In this document: in pieces, positions 37,476 through 47,386 of the stretch
Position numbering within the stretch: the first letter of the stretch is position 1
Layout: every line of letters begins with the position of its first letter
From: Perkinsela sp. pyNocScin1
Lineage: Eukaryota > Euglenozoa > Kinetoplastea > Prokinetoplastida > Perkinselidae
Assembly: GCA_964019655.1 (NCBI GenBank)
Contig: CAXHTR010000006.1
Span: 806,001-870,000, forward strand
Direction of reading: 5' to 3'
Length of the DNA stretch: 64,000 bases
Program-made: the position numbers and the translations under genes
The notes under the pieces: model-generated
The model's database searches: none
What the model saw: the letters and a program-made list of their open reading frames with translations, nothing else
Told to the model about the DNA's origin: nothing

Positions 37476-37843
37476 CTTCGAACATTGAGTCATTTTCCTT
37501 ACCGAATTACCATCTGCTTGTGTATTTAAAACCAGATTCCATTTTGAACCATCGTGCAGTGATCCTTTTGTTTCCTCATGACTTCTCAAACTCACGGAAA
37601 GTCAATCTATAAATGAGTAGCTCCATGGCCTCAAAACCGTACGTTAAAGATTTATGAATCCATTCGTGTCAAACGATCGCTGCAAATCTACACGGCATCG
37701 CTCTCGTCCACGTTTGCCATCACTGAGACAGATACAAATTAGCCATGTGCAGCAGAATTTTCAAATGTCGATTATACTCCTTTGCAAATGATCTATCTCT
37801 TTTTCGACTTATTGCATTGCATTTATCTTTTTATCGCAACCCA
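37476..37843. other. Intergenic after the cap remnant, no gene seen
   Basis: A 368-bp spacer between the cap remnant and the next two-module LRR gene. No repeats of the lost gene are detectable. Confidence 0.55.
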
Positions 37844-39745
37844 ATGTTCCTGCTGCTGGTCCGTGCGCCTGATGCAGCTTCATATGCTATGGACAACATT
37901 GCTACGGGCCTCGATTACACGAGCATGTCCGACCAGACCCTAATGGAATTACTCTTTGCTGAGGTAAGTAGAACGTATACCAAAGGCTTTTATGATGCAA
38001 ACGGTGCGTTTCGAGATGTCTGCGAGTGGCATGAGAATATCAAATGCGATGAAAACGACCGCGTTGTCAGCATTGTTCACCATCTGCACACAGAAAGGTT
38101 GGCGCTTGATTACATTCCCCCGAAGGTTGAAGTTTTCGCTATTCCAAATCAGAAAAATGGGCAAGATATGTATGGTCATTACACCAACGACTGCACAGGG
38201 AATCTCGATATTTCGCAACTACCACCTGTGCTTCGAATTTTTGATATATGCCAAAACGATTTTTCTGGAGATCTTGAGCTCGATGAGATGCCACGAAAAG
38301 TTGTGGACTTTTTGGTCGGTGCAAACTCATTTCGTGGGAGTTGTAGCCTGACGAATCTATCGCCCCAGCTTGTTCGTCTTGATCTCTTTGGCAATTACTG
38401 CGATGGGAGTGTTTCCTTGGAAAAATTACCCAAGACACTACAAAGTCTTAATCTTGGAGCGAACGAATTTACAGGAAGTCTGAACTTCGAATATTTGCCT
38501 GACAGTCTTCGGATACTTGACATATCTCGGAACAAATTTACAGGTGAATTCATCCTTGATATGCGAAGCGCCCCAATATACCTTCACGCACAGAGAAATC
38601 GTTTCTCTGAAGCTGCAATTATCTCAAGCAGTGCTAGTGTCGATGTTTTCTTTGGAAAAAGCGGAGTCACAAAAATTTTCGATGAGAATGGCGATACACA
38701 CGAGAGAGAATGGAAAATGTTCGTGCCCCATGAGGAAATGATAAGTGTGTACTCAGAAAAAAAGGAGAACGAAGGGTTAAAACCACAGGCCCATGACCCA
38801 GGCCTGGCATGCTGCGATGGGTGCTGGCATCCAGACCAGCTTCCCATGCAGATGATGCTCGCTGGTATTACGTACGAGCTTCTTTGCCAGATACGTGATA
38901 GCGATACTTTTAGCCCCTTACCCATCCATTCTTGGGACATGGCTGGTTTCGGGCATTTGAGCTTCGATAGCGAAGACCGCATCAATTCTGTTAAGCTCAA
39001 GATGCGTGCTGGTGTTTTGTATTTCGACCATATGCCACTGCGGGTGGAGAATTGCGTCGTTACAAGTGAAGCGATGCGAATTACGCTCACAGGAACACTC
39101 AATGTCGGGAAGCTCCCATTATGCATGCAGCACCTTCAAATCGCTGACTTTGAATTTTATGGCAATGTCGCGCTCACCAGATTACCACCCAGATTCATTT
39201 CTTTTATCATTTCGGGGAATAATTTTGAAGGAAGCTGCGACTTGACTGCGCTGCCCGAAAACCTTGAGCGGTGCCATTTGCACAGCAATTTATTCAGTGG
39301 CAGTATACATCTCCATTCGCTGCCAGAGGCGCTCATGGAGCTTTCACTTCACAAGAACAAGCTGGTGGGCAATGTCATCATTACAAATCTGCCAAAAGGT
39401 TTGCTCGTTCTGAGCATAGGCAGTAACCCGCTGGATGGGAACTTTGCGATGACACAGCCTTTCGTTCCCAAAGATCCAAAGGAGCCACTCACCATTTGGG
39501 CTTCGGAAACAGATTTTACAGGGGATTTTATTGTTCATAGTGATGCACAAGCGCAATGGAAACTTGACAAAGATAAGTTTGATACAGTTGTTGATGAGAA
39601 CGGGAGTGTGAGAAAAGCACTGAAGAAGATAAAAGAGTCGTCAGCATCCAGCAAGGGGCCACACTTCTTCATCGATGAGTTGTACTGGATTCATGAAGGT
39701 GAATTTTATAATGGCATGCCGGAAGAATGGACATGGCGTGATTGA
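37844..39745 (+). CDS. Two-module LRR-family protein
   Basis: A 633-residue protein made of two complete modules. Module 1: leader MFLLLVRAPD, cap helix SMSDQTLMELLFAEV and core DVCEWHENIKCDENDRVV, about seven repeats (LGANEFTGSLNFEY), terminal cap KIFDENGDTHE. Module 2 starts near residue 320 with CCDGCWHPDQLPMQMMLAG, where H-P-D-Q-x-x-x-M-M-L echoes the cap helix, then a cap without the second cysteine, about six repeats (LHSNLFSGSIHLHS), and terminal cap FDTVVDENGS. The design equals two single genes fused. It is a close paralogue of the gene at 40078. Confidence 0.93.
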   Translation: MFLLLVRAPDAASYAMDNIATGLDYTSMSDQTLMELLFAEVSRTYTKGFYDANGAFRDVCEWHENIKCDENDRVVSIVHHLHTERLALDYIPPKVEVFAIPNQKNGQDMYGHYTNDCTGNLDISQLPPVLRIFDICQNDFSGDLELDEMPRKVVDFLVGANSFRGSCSLTNLSPQLVRLDLFGNYCDGSVSLEKLPKTLQSLNLGANEFTGSLNFEYLPDSLRILDISRNKFTGEFILDMRSAPIYLHAQRNRFSEAAIISSSASVDVFFGKSGVTKIFDENGDTHEREWKMFVPHEEMISVYSEKKENEGLKPQAHDPGLACCDGCWHPDQLPMQMMLAGITYELLCQIRDSDTFSPLPIHSWDMAGFGHLSFDSEDRINSVKLKMRAGVLYFDHMPLRVENCVVTSEAMRITLTGTLNVGKLPLCMQHLQIADFEFYGNVALTRLPPRFISFIISGNNFEGSCDLTALPENLERCHLHSNLFSGSIHLHSLPEALMELSLHKNKLVGNVIITNLPKGLLVLSIGSNPLDGNFAMTQPFVPKDPKEPLTIWASETDFTGDFIVHSDAQAQWKLDKDKFDTVVDENGSVRKALKKIKESSASSKGPHFFIDELYWIHEGEFYNGMPEEWTWRD

Positions 39746-40077
39746 AAAGCGGTAACTTAAGAATAAAAGGGGGTTTGGCCCCCTACCAAAGTCGGTGTGG
39801 GCGCTCCCTTAGCAGCTCAATGATTTTCATGGAAAGCTCTCAATCGAGGGTAAAGAGCTGTTTCACTTTCGCTTGCATATACACAGAGCAAATTTGATTG
39901 GATGAAAGACTGAAAAGCTCTCAAAAATGTGCGTTGTCACGATAAGATCTTTCAGTTAATGGAATGGCAGCACATGGGGCAAGAATTTTTAGTAAAGTAA
40001 GCGGAGGAAGATACCCGCAAATTGCACAGGCATTTTGACTGCATCCTGAAATTCTACATCTATTTTTGCATTTCCAG
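39746..40077. other. Intergenic; GGGGG-TTTGG-CCCCC hairpin; acceptor AG next to the ATG
   Basis: A 332-bp spacer. AGGGGG-TTTGG-CCCCCT (about 39769-39784) could form a short hairpin just after the stop of the preceding gene; no T run follows. At the right end CTATTTTTGCATTTCCAG abuts the next ATG, looking like a trans-splice acceptor with almost no 5' UTR. Confidence 0.5.
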
Positions 40078-41976
40078 ATGATTTTTTTGCTTTGCGGAGA
40101 AAAACCAGATACAGACTACGCAAGTTTGTTCGACCAAGCGCTGATGGAGCTGCTATTCGCGAAGAATAGTGAATACACGAAGGACTTCAAGGACTCGCAT
40201 GGTTCCTTTCGTGACGTGTGCGAATGGCACGAAAACATCAAGTGCGATGAAAATAATCGCGTTGTGAGCATTGTATGCGATATCGATGGCGGGTACTTGG
40301 CGCTCGAGTATATCCCACCGAACGTCGAAGTATTCATCTTACCGAACTACAAAGGTGTGGTGCCTGATCTGTACGAGGATTTTAATCGTTCAAAGTGCAG
40401 GGGTACACTGAACGTTTCACATTTGCCCTCCACGATGCGACATTTTGATATTGGCGGTAATCGTTTTAAGGAAATTCTCGACCTGACGCAGTTGCCACCG
40501 AAAATTGTCGATTTTGTTGTTGGAACAAATAAATTTATCGGAAGCTGTGATTTAACGCAGCTTCCAGCGAGTCTTGCGCGCTGTGATGTTTCGAGGAATA
40601 TTTTTATGGGAAGTATATCGCTAGAAAATTTGCCAAAATCGCTAAGATTCCTCAGCCTAAACAGTAACCAATTTACAGGAAAGCTTAATCTCGCATACTT
40701 ACCCGAAAGTCTGCGTACCTTGTACATCAACGGGAACTCTTTTTCAGGAAGTTTTGTTCTTAATCAGCGAAGCGCTCCTATCCTTATCGATGCGCACTGG
40801 AATTCTTTTTCGGGAACTGCGATCGTCGTCAGCTGTGATGATGTTCAAGTCTTTCTCCAGCGTCAAGAGACAACCTCAAAAAAGATTAAAACGCCCATCC
40901 CAATGATTTTGGACGAAAATGGTGAGGTACACGAGCGAATGCATGAGATGCTCCATTCGAGTTACAACATGTATATTACTTATTTCGATACGCGAGGAAA
41001 GGGTCCGCAACATGCTATGAATATGTATAAAAATAGCGCCGTTCAAACGAGAGACCCAAGTATGATTTGCCTCGAGAGATGCGCACATCCAGACCAAATG
41101 AAAGTGCAAATGATGCTCTCAGGCCTTCCCTATGAATACCTCGAGTCTTTTCGCGATAAGCATTACCTTCCAATGGAAATACATGACCAAGGATATTTCA
41201 GATATAAATTTGACGATGATGACCGTATAACACGGATCGATCTTTCTGCGTCGTATGGTGATCTTTACCTTCAATACATGCCATCACGTGTGAAATCATT
41301 CGTGGTGAGGCAGAAATCGGGAGAGTTCATGGAGTATAGAAGAGAAAATAAAAGCTATCTATCCGGTAGCCTGGGTGCACAGCACCTTCCACGGTGCCTC
41401 GAAATTTTAGAGATCGCCAATCATTCTTTTTTTGGAGTCGTTGAGCTAGCGTATTTGCCATCGCCTATGACATCATTCAATATTTCATTGAATTTCATGA
41501 CGGGGACGTGCGACTTGACTGCCCTACCGAAGAACCTCGAGCGATGCCTTTTACATGGCAATCAATTTCATGGGACCGTCAATTTTTTGCGTCTTCCGAA
41601 TCCGCTCGTTGAACTTTCCCTTCATAAGAATAAACTCGTTGGAGACGTCATTTTCGGCCGTTTGCCACCAAATCTAAGAATCATCAGCGTTTCAAGCAAT
41701 TTATTTTGCGGCAGTTTTGCTCTGACAGAGCCAATCGCCGCGGAAAATGAATATAGCACGCTTCAACTGTGGGCACACAACAACAATTTTTCAGGTAATG
41801 CAGTGGTACACACGAAGGCCGAGGTACGAATTCGGATAGATAAAAAAAAATTTGACAAGATTGTCGATGAGGGCGGTAAAAAGAAGAAATATATCAGGAA
41901 GATCTTCAGCGTGAAGGAAGATGAACCGAAATTCGAACTCTTGGGTAGTTTACGTGATGATTATATCAACAATTGA
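40078..41976 (+). CDS. Two-module LRR-family protein, paralogue of the 37844 gene
   Basis: A 632-residue protein. Module 1: leader MIFLLCGEKPD, cap helix SLFDQALMELLFAKN and core DVCEWHENIKCDENNRVV, about seven repeats (LNSNQFTGKLNLAY), terminal cap MILDENGEVHE. Module 2: ERCAHPDQMKVQMMLSGL, repeats such as LHGNQFHGTVNFLR, and terminal cap FDKIVDEGGKKKK. Module order and both linker motifs match the 37844 gene, so the fusion preceded the duplication. The leader lacks the S-L-G-R motif and is very short. Confidence 0.93.
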   Translation: MIFLLCGEKPDTDYASLFDQALMELLFAKNSEYTKDFKDSHGSFRDVCEWHENIKCDENNRVVSIVCDIDGGYLALEYIPPNVEVFILPNYKGVVPDLYEDFNRSKCRGTLNVSHLPSTMRHFDIGGNRFKEILDLTQLPPKIVDFVVGTNKFIGSCDLTQLPASLARCDVSRNIFMGSISLENLPKSLRFLSLNSNQFTGKLNLAYLPESLRTLYINGNSFSGSFVLNQRSAPILIDAHWNSFSGTAIVVSCDDVQVFLQRQETTSKKIKTPIPMILDENGEVHERMHEMLHSSYNMYITYFDTRGKGPQHAMNMYKNSAVQTRDPSMICLERCAHPDQMKVQMMLSGLPYEYLESFRDKHYLPMEIHDQGYFRYKFDDDDRITRIDLSASYGDLYLQYMPSRVKSFVVRQKSGEFMEYRRENKSYLSGSLGAQHLPRCLEILEIANHSFFGVVELAYLPSPMTSFNISLNFMTGTCDLTALPKNLERCLLHGNQFHGTVNFLRLPNPLVELSLHKNKLVGDVIFGRLPPNLRIISVSSNLFCGSFALTEPIAAENEYSTLQLWAHNNNFSGNAVVHTKAEVRIRIDKKKFDKIVDEGGKKKKYIRKIFSVKEDEPKFELLGSLRDDYINN

Positions 41977-42171
41977 TATCTCTCTGATTCTTCTTCGTAT
42001 TCAGATTGATCTATTACTGATACTGTAGCATTAAAAAGGTTTCTATTCAGGCTCAGATGTGATAAAGGTCGAGCTTATTAAAGTTTTCGGACGCTTCCTG
42101 GCTATGTCTCTGAATCTCAAATGACGCGCATGTACTTTTATCATGTACCTTTCATTTCTTACTTCCCAAAC

Positions 42172-44097
42172 ATGCACCGCCGCCCCATGCTCTTCGCCTA
42201 CTGGGGCCAGCTTAGCCACCAGGTCACCCTCCGCCGCACCTTCCTCCACAAGCACATCCCGTCCTTCGGCCACCACGTCAGCGGGGCCATCGTTCTCGAG
42301 GACTCCCGCAGCGACCTGTCGCAAAAGGAGCAGCAGGGCGTCACCGCCCGCACCGCCGTGTCCAGCCCCTCCGACGACCTCGTCCTCGCCGATATGCCCG
42401 CGCACTGCTCACAGGCGCTCGCTGACCGCGCAGTCAAGGCCTGCGAGAAGTGCCGTCTCACCCACTGGAAGGGATTCACATTGTTTGAAAAAATCGTTCG
42501 CCTTTTGTCTCTTTGTGCACATCTGCGCTCCACTGAGACACTTCGCACGCTGAGCCGCATAGAGGCCCTCCAGACTGGCATTTCACTCCCATTTATCGAA
42601 AAGTCACTTCGCGAGCAGCTCGACGGGGTCTACAAGGCTTTACTCGAAGAACTGTTACGCTTCAAGGGCGATTCCAAGCGCATCGCCCGCTTTGCCTCAA
42701 AAATGGAAAATTTCTCAAAGAATTTGGCAAATGTGCAGAGTTTCACCTTCCCACCGCCATCTTGCAAAGGCGTTGTACACATTCTCTATGGCTCATCCAC
42801 TTACCCATTCACTGTCGCCCCAGTCCACTGGTGCATCGCTGATATATTCGGCGCGCTCTTCCACAGCCACACTGTGGTCCTCACGCCCTGCGACGCAGCG
42901 CCCCTCAGCGCTTTGTATCTCTCCATGGCAGTCCACAAGGCGCCGATGCAGTCCCTTGAGACGCTTTTTGGGGATGAACCAGCTGCAATTATTGAAAAAA
43001 CTGGCCCAGAGAGCTTTGCTGTGCCCCTCAGCACGATCAATGTGCTCCACGAGCGAGACAGCACTGACGTCCAGGCGCTGAGCAAAAAGTACGCTTCGAC
43101 AGAATTACTAAAGGCAGTCGCTGCGAAAACATGCGCTGCAAACGTGGTCTCGAGCCACTTTTTGGTGCCGAGCGTTAATATTCGAAAAAACTTGGGAAGA
43201 ACGCTCGTGCCAAAAATTGAAGAGAGTGAGATAATTTCAAAGACAGCTGTTAAAGTCAAAGGGAAATTGTGTGCTGTGTATTCGACTGATACAGTGACTG
43301 CGCTTCCGAGGTTTACACTGAATGAAGTTGAGGGAGAGGGTGATGCAAAGCTGAAGCTAGACACAGCGATTGAAACGGTCAGCAATTTACGGAAATCGAA
43401 GCTGAATTTCCGATTTTCAGATGCATTTTGTGTTAACTCAGCGAAATCAGTCAAAAATACGCCAATACCGCTGACTCAGCTCTATAAGACACTTTTCGAC
43501 AAATGTACAGAAAAGCAGGAAGAGCCCACTGTCAAAACCTTCACATCGCTCATTTCGCACATCACTCGTCGACACGCGTGGGGGAACAACGGTTACCCGA
43601 CGCAGCGCGTCCCTGTCCTCTGCGTCCCATTTTCTGTACAAACTGCTGTGTGTGAGGCCCTGATGGACACGCTGCAGTCGGTGCGGTACTCCCACGCCTG
43701 CGACGACCTCCATGCCGACCCCACAAAGGCCGGGCTCGACGGTATCCGAGAAAGTGATGACCCCTCAAAGGACCCTGGCCTGCTCTACGGGCCCTTGCGG
43801 TCGGGGCAGTCCGCACTCGCGATCGAGGACTACGTGCGCTCGATGCAGCAGAAGGGCTTTGGGCAGCCGGGGGACATCCTGCGCCGGTCGTGGCAGTTGA
43901 TGGCCGGCGGGTGCGCTGTGCCCTTCCCGTCGGGTTCGTACTACACGCCGGCTGTTCTTGTTGTCGTTGTACAAAAGCCGGTCGATTTTGTAAAGTTAGA
44001 GAAGGAAATGGATGCGCTGGCGATGGCAGCGCCAGAGGGGCCAATCATGCATATCATTTGCTTGAAAGAAGAGGGGGGTGCGAAACAAGTAAATTAG
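42172..44097 (+). CDS. Highly divergent aldehyde-dehydrogenase-like protein
   Basis: A 641-residue protein with an ALDH-like fold signature but weak identity. The N-terminal half has ADRAVKACEKCRLTHWKGF, then a helix like ALDH erasers of the A-x-L-x-R-I-E-A-L-Q-T-G type, and the cofactor-region strands VVHILYGSSTYPFTVAPVHW and HTVVLTPCDAAPLSALYLS, which match the P-W-N-F-P and T-V-V-L-K-P-S-E stretches of ALDHs. Near the C-terminus LLYGPLRSGQSALAIEDYV and SYYTPAVLVVV match the M-G-P-L and P-T-V-L strands. The usual G-Q-x-C nucleophile is not visible, so activity is doubtful. It is the only non-LRR gene between 26.8 kb and the end. The start at 42172 is chosen by coding composition; 42121 is possible. 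Confidence 0.65.
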   Translation: MHRRPMLFAYWGQLSHQVTLRRTFLHKHIPSFGHHVSGAIVLEDSRSDLSQKEQQGVTARTAVSSPSDDLVLADMPAHCSQALADRAVKACEKCRLTHWKGFTLFEKIVRLLSLCAHLRSTETLRTLSRIEALQTGISLPFIEKSLREQLDGVYKALLEELLRFKGDSKRIARFASKMENFSKNLANVQSFTFPPPSCKGVVHILYGSSTYPFTVAPVHWCIADIFGALFHSHTVVLTPCDAAPLSALYLSMAVHKAPMQSLETLFGDEPAAIIEKTGPESFAVPLSTINVLHERDSTDVQALSKKYASTELLKAVAAKTCAANVVSSHFLVPSVNIRKNLGRTLVPKIEESEIISKTAVKVKGKLCAVYSTDTVTALPRFTLNEVEGEGDAKLKLDTAIETVSNLRKSKLNFRFSDAFCVNSAKSVKNTPIPLTQLYKTLFDKCTEKQEEPTVKTFTSLISHITRRHAWGNNGYPTQRVPVLCVPFSVQTAVCEALMDTLQSVRYSHACDDLHADPTKAGLDGIRESDDPSKDPGLLYGPLRSGQSALAIEDYVRSMQQKGFGQPGDILRRSWQLMAGGCAVPFPSGSYYTPAVLVVVVQKPVDFVKLEKEMDALAMAAPEGPIMHIICLKEEGGAKQVN

Positions 44098-44396
44098 AGT
44101 GACTCAAAGGCTGTTTGTTAAAGGCTGGCTTGAGAGGGCTATAGGTCAGCTCAAAGCCATTGAACGAATCTGAAAGTAGAATTTTCGTGCTTCGATCAGA
44201 CAACGATATTCTCTCGGATATTTCAATTCCGACTCGTGCCAAAATTCATTGATCAACAGTCGATGAACTATTGGATTCGGATCTTTTGGGTATTTCACTC
44301 AATATTGGCCTTAATTTGCGCAATAATCTCTTCGTGTGACTTTGTTCGAGTTCCATAGACTATCACTCACTCTTACAAAAATTTATTCAACCTGCA

Positions 44397-45152
44397 ATGC
44401 TCACACTCACACTCTGCGCCGACTTCCCTGAGCCCACCGACCAGGACAGGCTCACGTACCTCGTCAAGGACTTCCGACCGGAATCCACTGCGCGCTTCCT
44501 GTCATCCCCAGATAAAGTCAAAAACGCTTGCGACTGGGAGGGGATCCGCTGCGATGCCGAAGACAACGTCGTCTGCATCGACTGGCAGGACGAGGAGTGG
44601 GCCTTCGGGCAGGTCGCCCTCGATGAGCTGCCGCCTCGGCTCCGGTTCCTCAACCTCTCCAAGCCGTCGCTCCTGGGCGACATCCAGTACCTCAAGGGGA
44701 CCATCGACGCCTCGCCGCTTCCAGCTGGGCTCATGTTCCTCCGCGTCGACAACAACGGCTTTGACGGGGAAATAAATTTCGCTGCGCTCCCAGACCGGCT
44801 GTCGACGCTCAACCTCTCGTTCAATCACTTTGAGGGGACTGTGGACTTTGAAAAGCTCCCGGCGTGCCTTGCGGAGCTCAATCTGTCGAGCAACTCGTTT
44901 GAGGGTGAAATGAGCCTTCTGTCGCTCCCAGATGGCCTCACTGAGCTCAATGCAAGCTCGAACCAGTTTGAAGGAGAAATTGATTTTCGAAGTCTGCCAG
45001 AGGGGCTCATCTGGGTGGATCTCTCGCAAAACTCGCTGTCGGGGAAGCTGCTGTTCACAGGCCTCCCAGAAGGATTGGAGGCCCTGAAACTCTCGGGAAA
45101 CTGCTTTGATCCAATTGATAAGGCGAGTGTACCTGCAGTGGTACAGATGTAA
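44397..45152 (+). CDS. LRR-family protein, GC-rich member
   Basis: A 251-residue protein. Leader MLTLTLCAD; a shortened cap helix, TDQDRLTYLVKDF; core NACDWEGIRCDAEDNVVCI; about seven repeats, several near-identical (LSSNSFEGEMSLLSLPDG and SSNQFEGEIDFRSLPEG), suggesting recent repeat expansion. It ends after the last repeat (DKASVPAVVQM) without a C-terminal cap. It lacks the S-L-G-R segment. GC content is higher than in most of the array. Confidence 0.92.
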   Translation: MLTLTLCADFPEPTDQDRLTYLVKDFRPESTARFLSSPDKVKNACDWEGIRCDAEDNVVCIDWQDEEWAFGQVALDELPPRLRFLNLSKPSLLGDIQYLKGTIDASPLPAGLMFLRVDNNGFDGEINFAALPDRLSTLNLSFNHFEGTVDFEKLPACLAELNLSSNSFEGEMSLLSLPDGLTELNASSNQFEGEIDFRSLPEGLIWVDLSQNSLSGKLLFTGLPEGLEALKLSGNCFDPIDKASVPAVVQM

Positions 45153-45255
45153 AAGATGGGGATGCAATGGTATAAAAATGATGATATTCCGATGAAATGG
45201 AGATGATTGGCTTTTTAACTTCTTTTATCTATTTTTGACTCCCCAATAGCATAAA

Positions 45256-46065
45256 ATGCAGATATTCACTTACTGTGCTGACTTATCACCCCTTGGCCGC
45301 TTCAGCCCCAGTATGCTTGATGACCAGACCCGTATGGAATTGCTTGCAAGCGGTTATGAAGCATATTACGATGATCAGCCATTTCGAACTGACGACGGCG
45401 AGTTTCCCGACAAGTGCACCTGGACGGGAGTGATCTGCGACGAAGAGCGCAATGTCACTGAAATATCCTGGGTTGCTGCTGTCTGGGCCCATGGCACAGT
45501 AAGCCTCGATCATCTTCCCCCGAAGCTCAAAGTCTTTGAGTCATTAGTTGGCTATTCTGAATTTTCCATGTCAGGGACACTCAACACAGCGCTCCTGCCG
45601 CCAGATATGACAGATTTTTCCGTTCCAGAGCATAGCTTTACAGGGACTCTCGATTTGACTTCGCTTCCTGCGCATCTCAAAAAGTTTGATGTGAGCGGGA
45701 ACCGATTCAGCGGCGAAATAGACCTAACGAGGCTTCCAGCAACGCTGTGCCAACTCTTTCTCAGCAGAAATCAACTCACTGGCAGTATCAACTTGGAGAA
45801 TCTCCCGCCTTTACTCGAGTATCTCGACCTCGATGCAAACGCTTTTGTGGGATCTGTTTGTCTCGATAGCCTTCCCCGTCCACTGAAATGGCTAGACATA
45901 TCGTTCAACAGGCTCTCAGGGCGCCTTTGCATTACTAATCTGCGAGATAGGCTCGAGCAGATCAGTTTTGAGAGAAACAACTTTGAAAATGTTGTCTGGA
46001 AGGATAGAGATGGAACAAAAGTATGCATTATTGATGGGGAAGAAGTTGACGTTAGTTATGATTAA
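45256..46065 (+). CDS. LRR-family protein
   Basis: A 269-residue protein. Leader MQIFTYCAD; cap SPLGRFSPSMLDDQTRMELL and core DKCTWTGVICDEERNVTEI with both cysteines. About seven repeats follow (VSGNRFSGEIDLTR, LSRNQLTGSINLEN). The end (WKDRDGTKVCIIDGEEVDV) is not the V-V-D-E-N-G cap but has a similar D-x-D-G turn. Its cap is closest to those of the genes at 35298 and 36371. Confidence 0.93.
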   Translation: MQIFTYCADLSPLGRFSPSMLDDQTRMELLASGYEAYYDDQPFRTDDGEFPDKCTWTGVICDEERNVTEISWVAAVWAHGTVSLDHLPPKLKVFESLVGYSEFSMSGTLNTALLPPDMTDFSVPEHSFTGTLDLTSLPAHLKKFDVSGNRFSGEIDLTRLPATLCQLFLSRNQLTGSINLENLPPLLEYLDLDANAFVGSVCLDSLPRPLKWLDISFNRLSGRLCITNLRDRLEQISFERNNFENVVWKDRDGTKVCIIDGEEVDVSYD

Positions 46066-46582
46066 TTTGTATTGATGAACGGAGCAGTAGATAAATATAT
46101 GCATGGGATTTTGGATATGTTCGATGTTTGTTCTACGAGGAACCTTTTGTTTTGTCATCTTTTTATTCGTTCCAATGTCAAATATTCGTTCCGACAGGTA
46201 TGCAGCCTGTCCTTTGTGCATTAAATCTGGGAAACTACTCGATGCTCTAGTTTGACGAATTTTAAGCATTATCTCTCACCTTGTCAAGTTCTGGCTATCT
46301 TATCTTTGTGCCTTCAGCCTCAAGAAAAGCAATAAAACATTGAGATCTGACGTTCTACAGCGGCCAAGGTATCCGTACGAGGGTAGTCATAGAATATAGA
46401 CATAGATCTTCTCTGCATTGGCTCGCGGTCATTCAGAAAGTATGCGAAAAGTTTATTTTGCATTAAAGAATACCTCTTTTACTCAATAACTTCAACCAAA
46501 ATAACTTTTGTATCCATCACAGTGTTCCACCGTGGTCCTCTCGGCGAATTTCTTTTTCATTCACACTCAAAGTCTTCATTCA
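46066..46582. other. Intergenic, no gene seen
   Basis: A 517-bp AT-rich spacer. The frame open just upstream of the next ATG begins without an ATG and shows no family features. Confidence 0.55.
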
Positions 46583-47386
46583 ATGAACTTTTTCCCCATC
46601 ATTGCCCTTGTTGCCGCAGACACAGCATCCAACCAAAGTCCTCTTTCAACCACTCACACCAAATACCAAAGCGCCTGCATGCACAAAGCCCTCCCACAGT
46701 CTATGGGATTCCGCTCCGCTGCAGTGAGCAACATTTACAAAAATCACGCGCACAAGGACAAGCCCTGCAAATGGACTGGCATGGGCTGCCACAATGGGTT
46801 ACTGACAAAATGCGTCGTCGTTTGCGTCCACGTCAACCTGGATATCGACACACACTGGCTCCCGCCCTCTGTGCAGTTTCTTCACCTCTTTGAGGTGACA
46901 GTACTGTCTCCGCTCATTCCAGAACGCCTCCCCAGAGACCTTCGGTACCTCTGCTTTTTCAACTGCAGGAGCAAGCGGCACGGGGCCACGTATACAAAAT
47001 TTCCCCGAACGCTCGACTTCTCGAAGTTGCCCCCGAAAATGGAAGAGCTGCATATCGACCGATCAGTCGGCCTCATGTGCGGTGCTACCACCCTCGTCGA
47101 GACGGTCCTCGTCCTCAAGAACCTCCCAGACACGCTGCGTATCCTCCAGATCAACACATGTGTCGTCCATCGCGTTTATATCGACTGGTTCACGATGCCG
47201 TGGAGCTTGGACTTCCTCTCGTTCCGCAAGGGGCTGTCAATGGACAAGAAGTCTATTGTCCAGGTGGGTGAGGCAGTTCCGCACGTGGAAATCAGTTTCA
47301 ATGATTTGTTTGTTCGAGGAGTCTCAACATTATTAGAAGCGTACTGTGCGGAAGCGCAGGCGATACGGAGTGCATCTGGTCAATAG
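46583..47386 (+). CDS. Divergent family member with degenerate repeats
   Basis: A 267-residue protein. Leader MNFFPIIALVAAD; no cap helix of the usual type (SACMHKALPQSMGF stands there); core KPCKWTGMGCHNGLLTKCV keeps C-x-W-x-G-x-x-C. The rest has only loose LP-x-x-L spacing (LPPSVQFLHLFEV, LPRDLRYLCFFNC, LPPKMEELHIDRS, LPDTLRILQINTC), without the N-x-F-S-G part. It resembles the genes at 47888 and 49187 and the second module of the 19283 gene. A subfamily in which the exposed repeat turn was lost. Confidence 0.87.
   Translation: MNFFPIIALVAADTASNQSPLSTTHTKYQSACMHKALPQSMGFRSAAVSNIYKNHAHKDKPCKWTGMGCHNGLLTKCVVVCVHVNLDIDTHWLPPSVQFLHLFEVTVLSPLIPERLPRDLRYLCFFNCRSKRHGATYTKFPRTLDFSKLPPKMEELHIDRSVGLMCGATTLVETVLVLKNLPDTLRILQINTCVVHRVYIDWFTMPWSLDFLSFRKGLSMDKKSIVQVGEAVPHVEISFNDLFVRGVSTLLEAYCAEAQAIRSASGQ

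Noticed and set aside
39769-39784. Hairpin after the 37844 gene as a bacterial-type terminator
   Set aside because: No T run follows and the genome is eukaryotic; such a hairpin can occur by chance.
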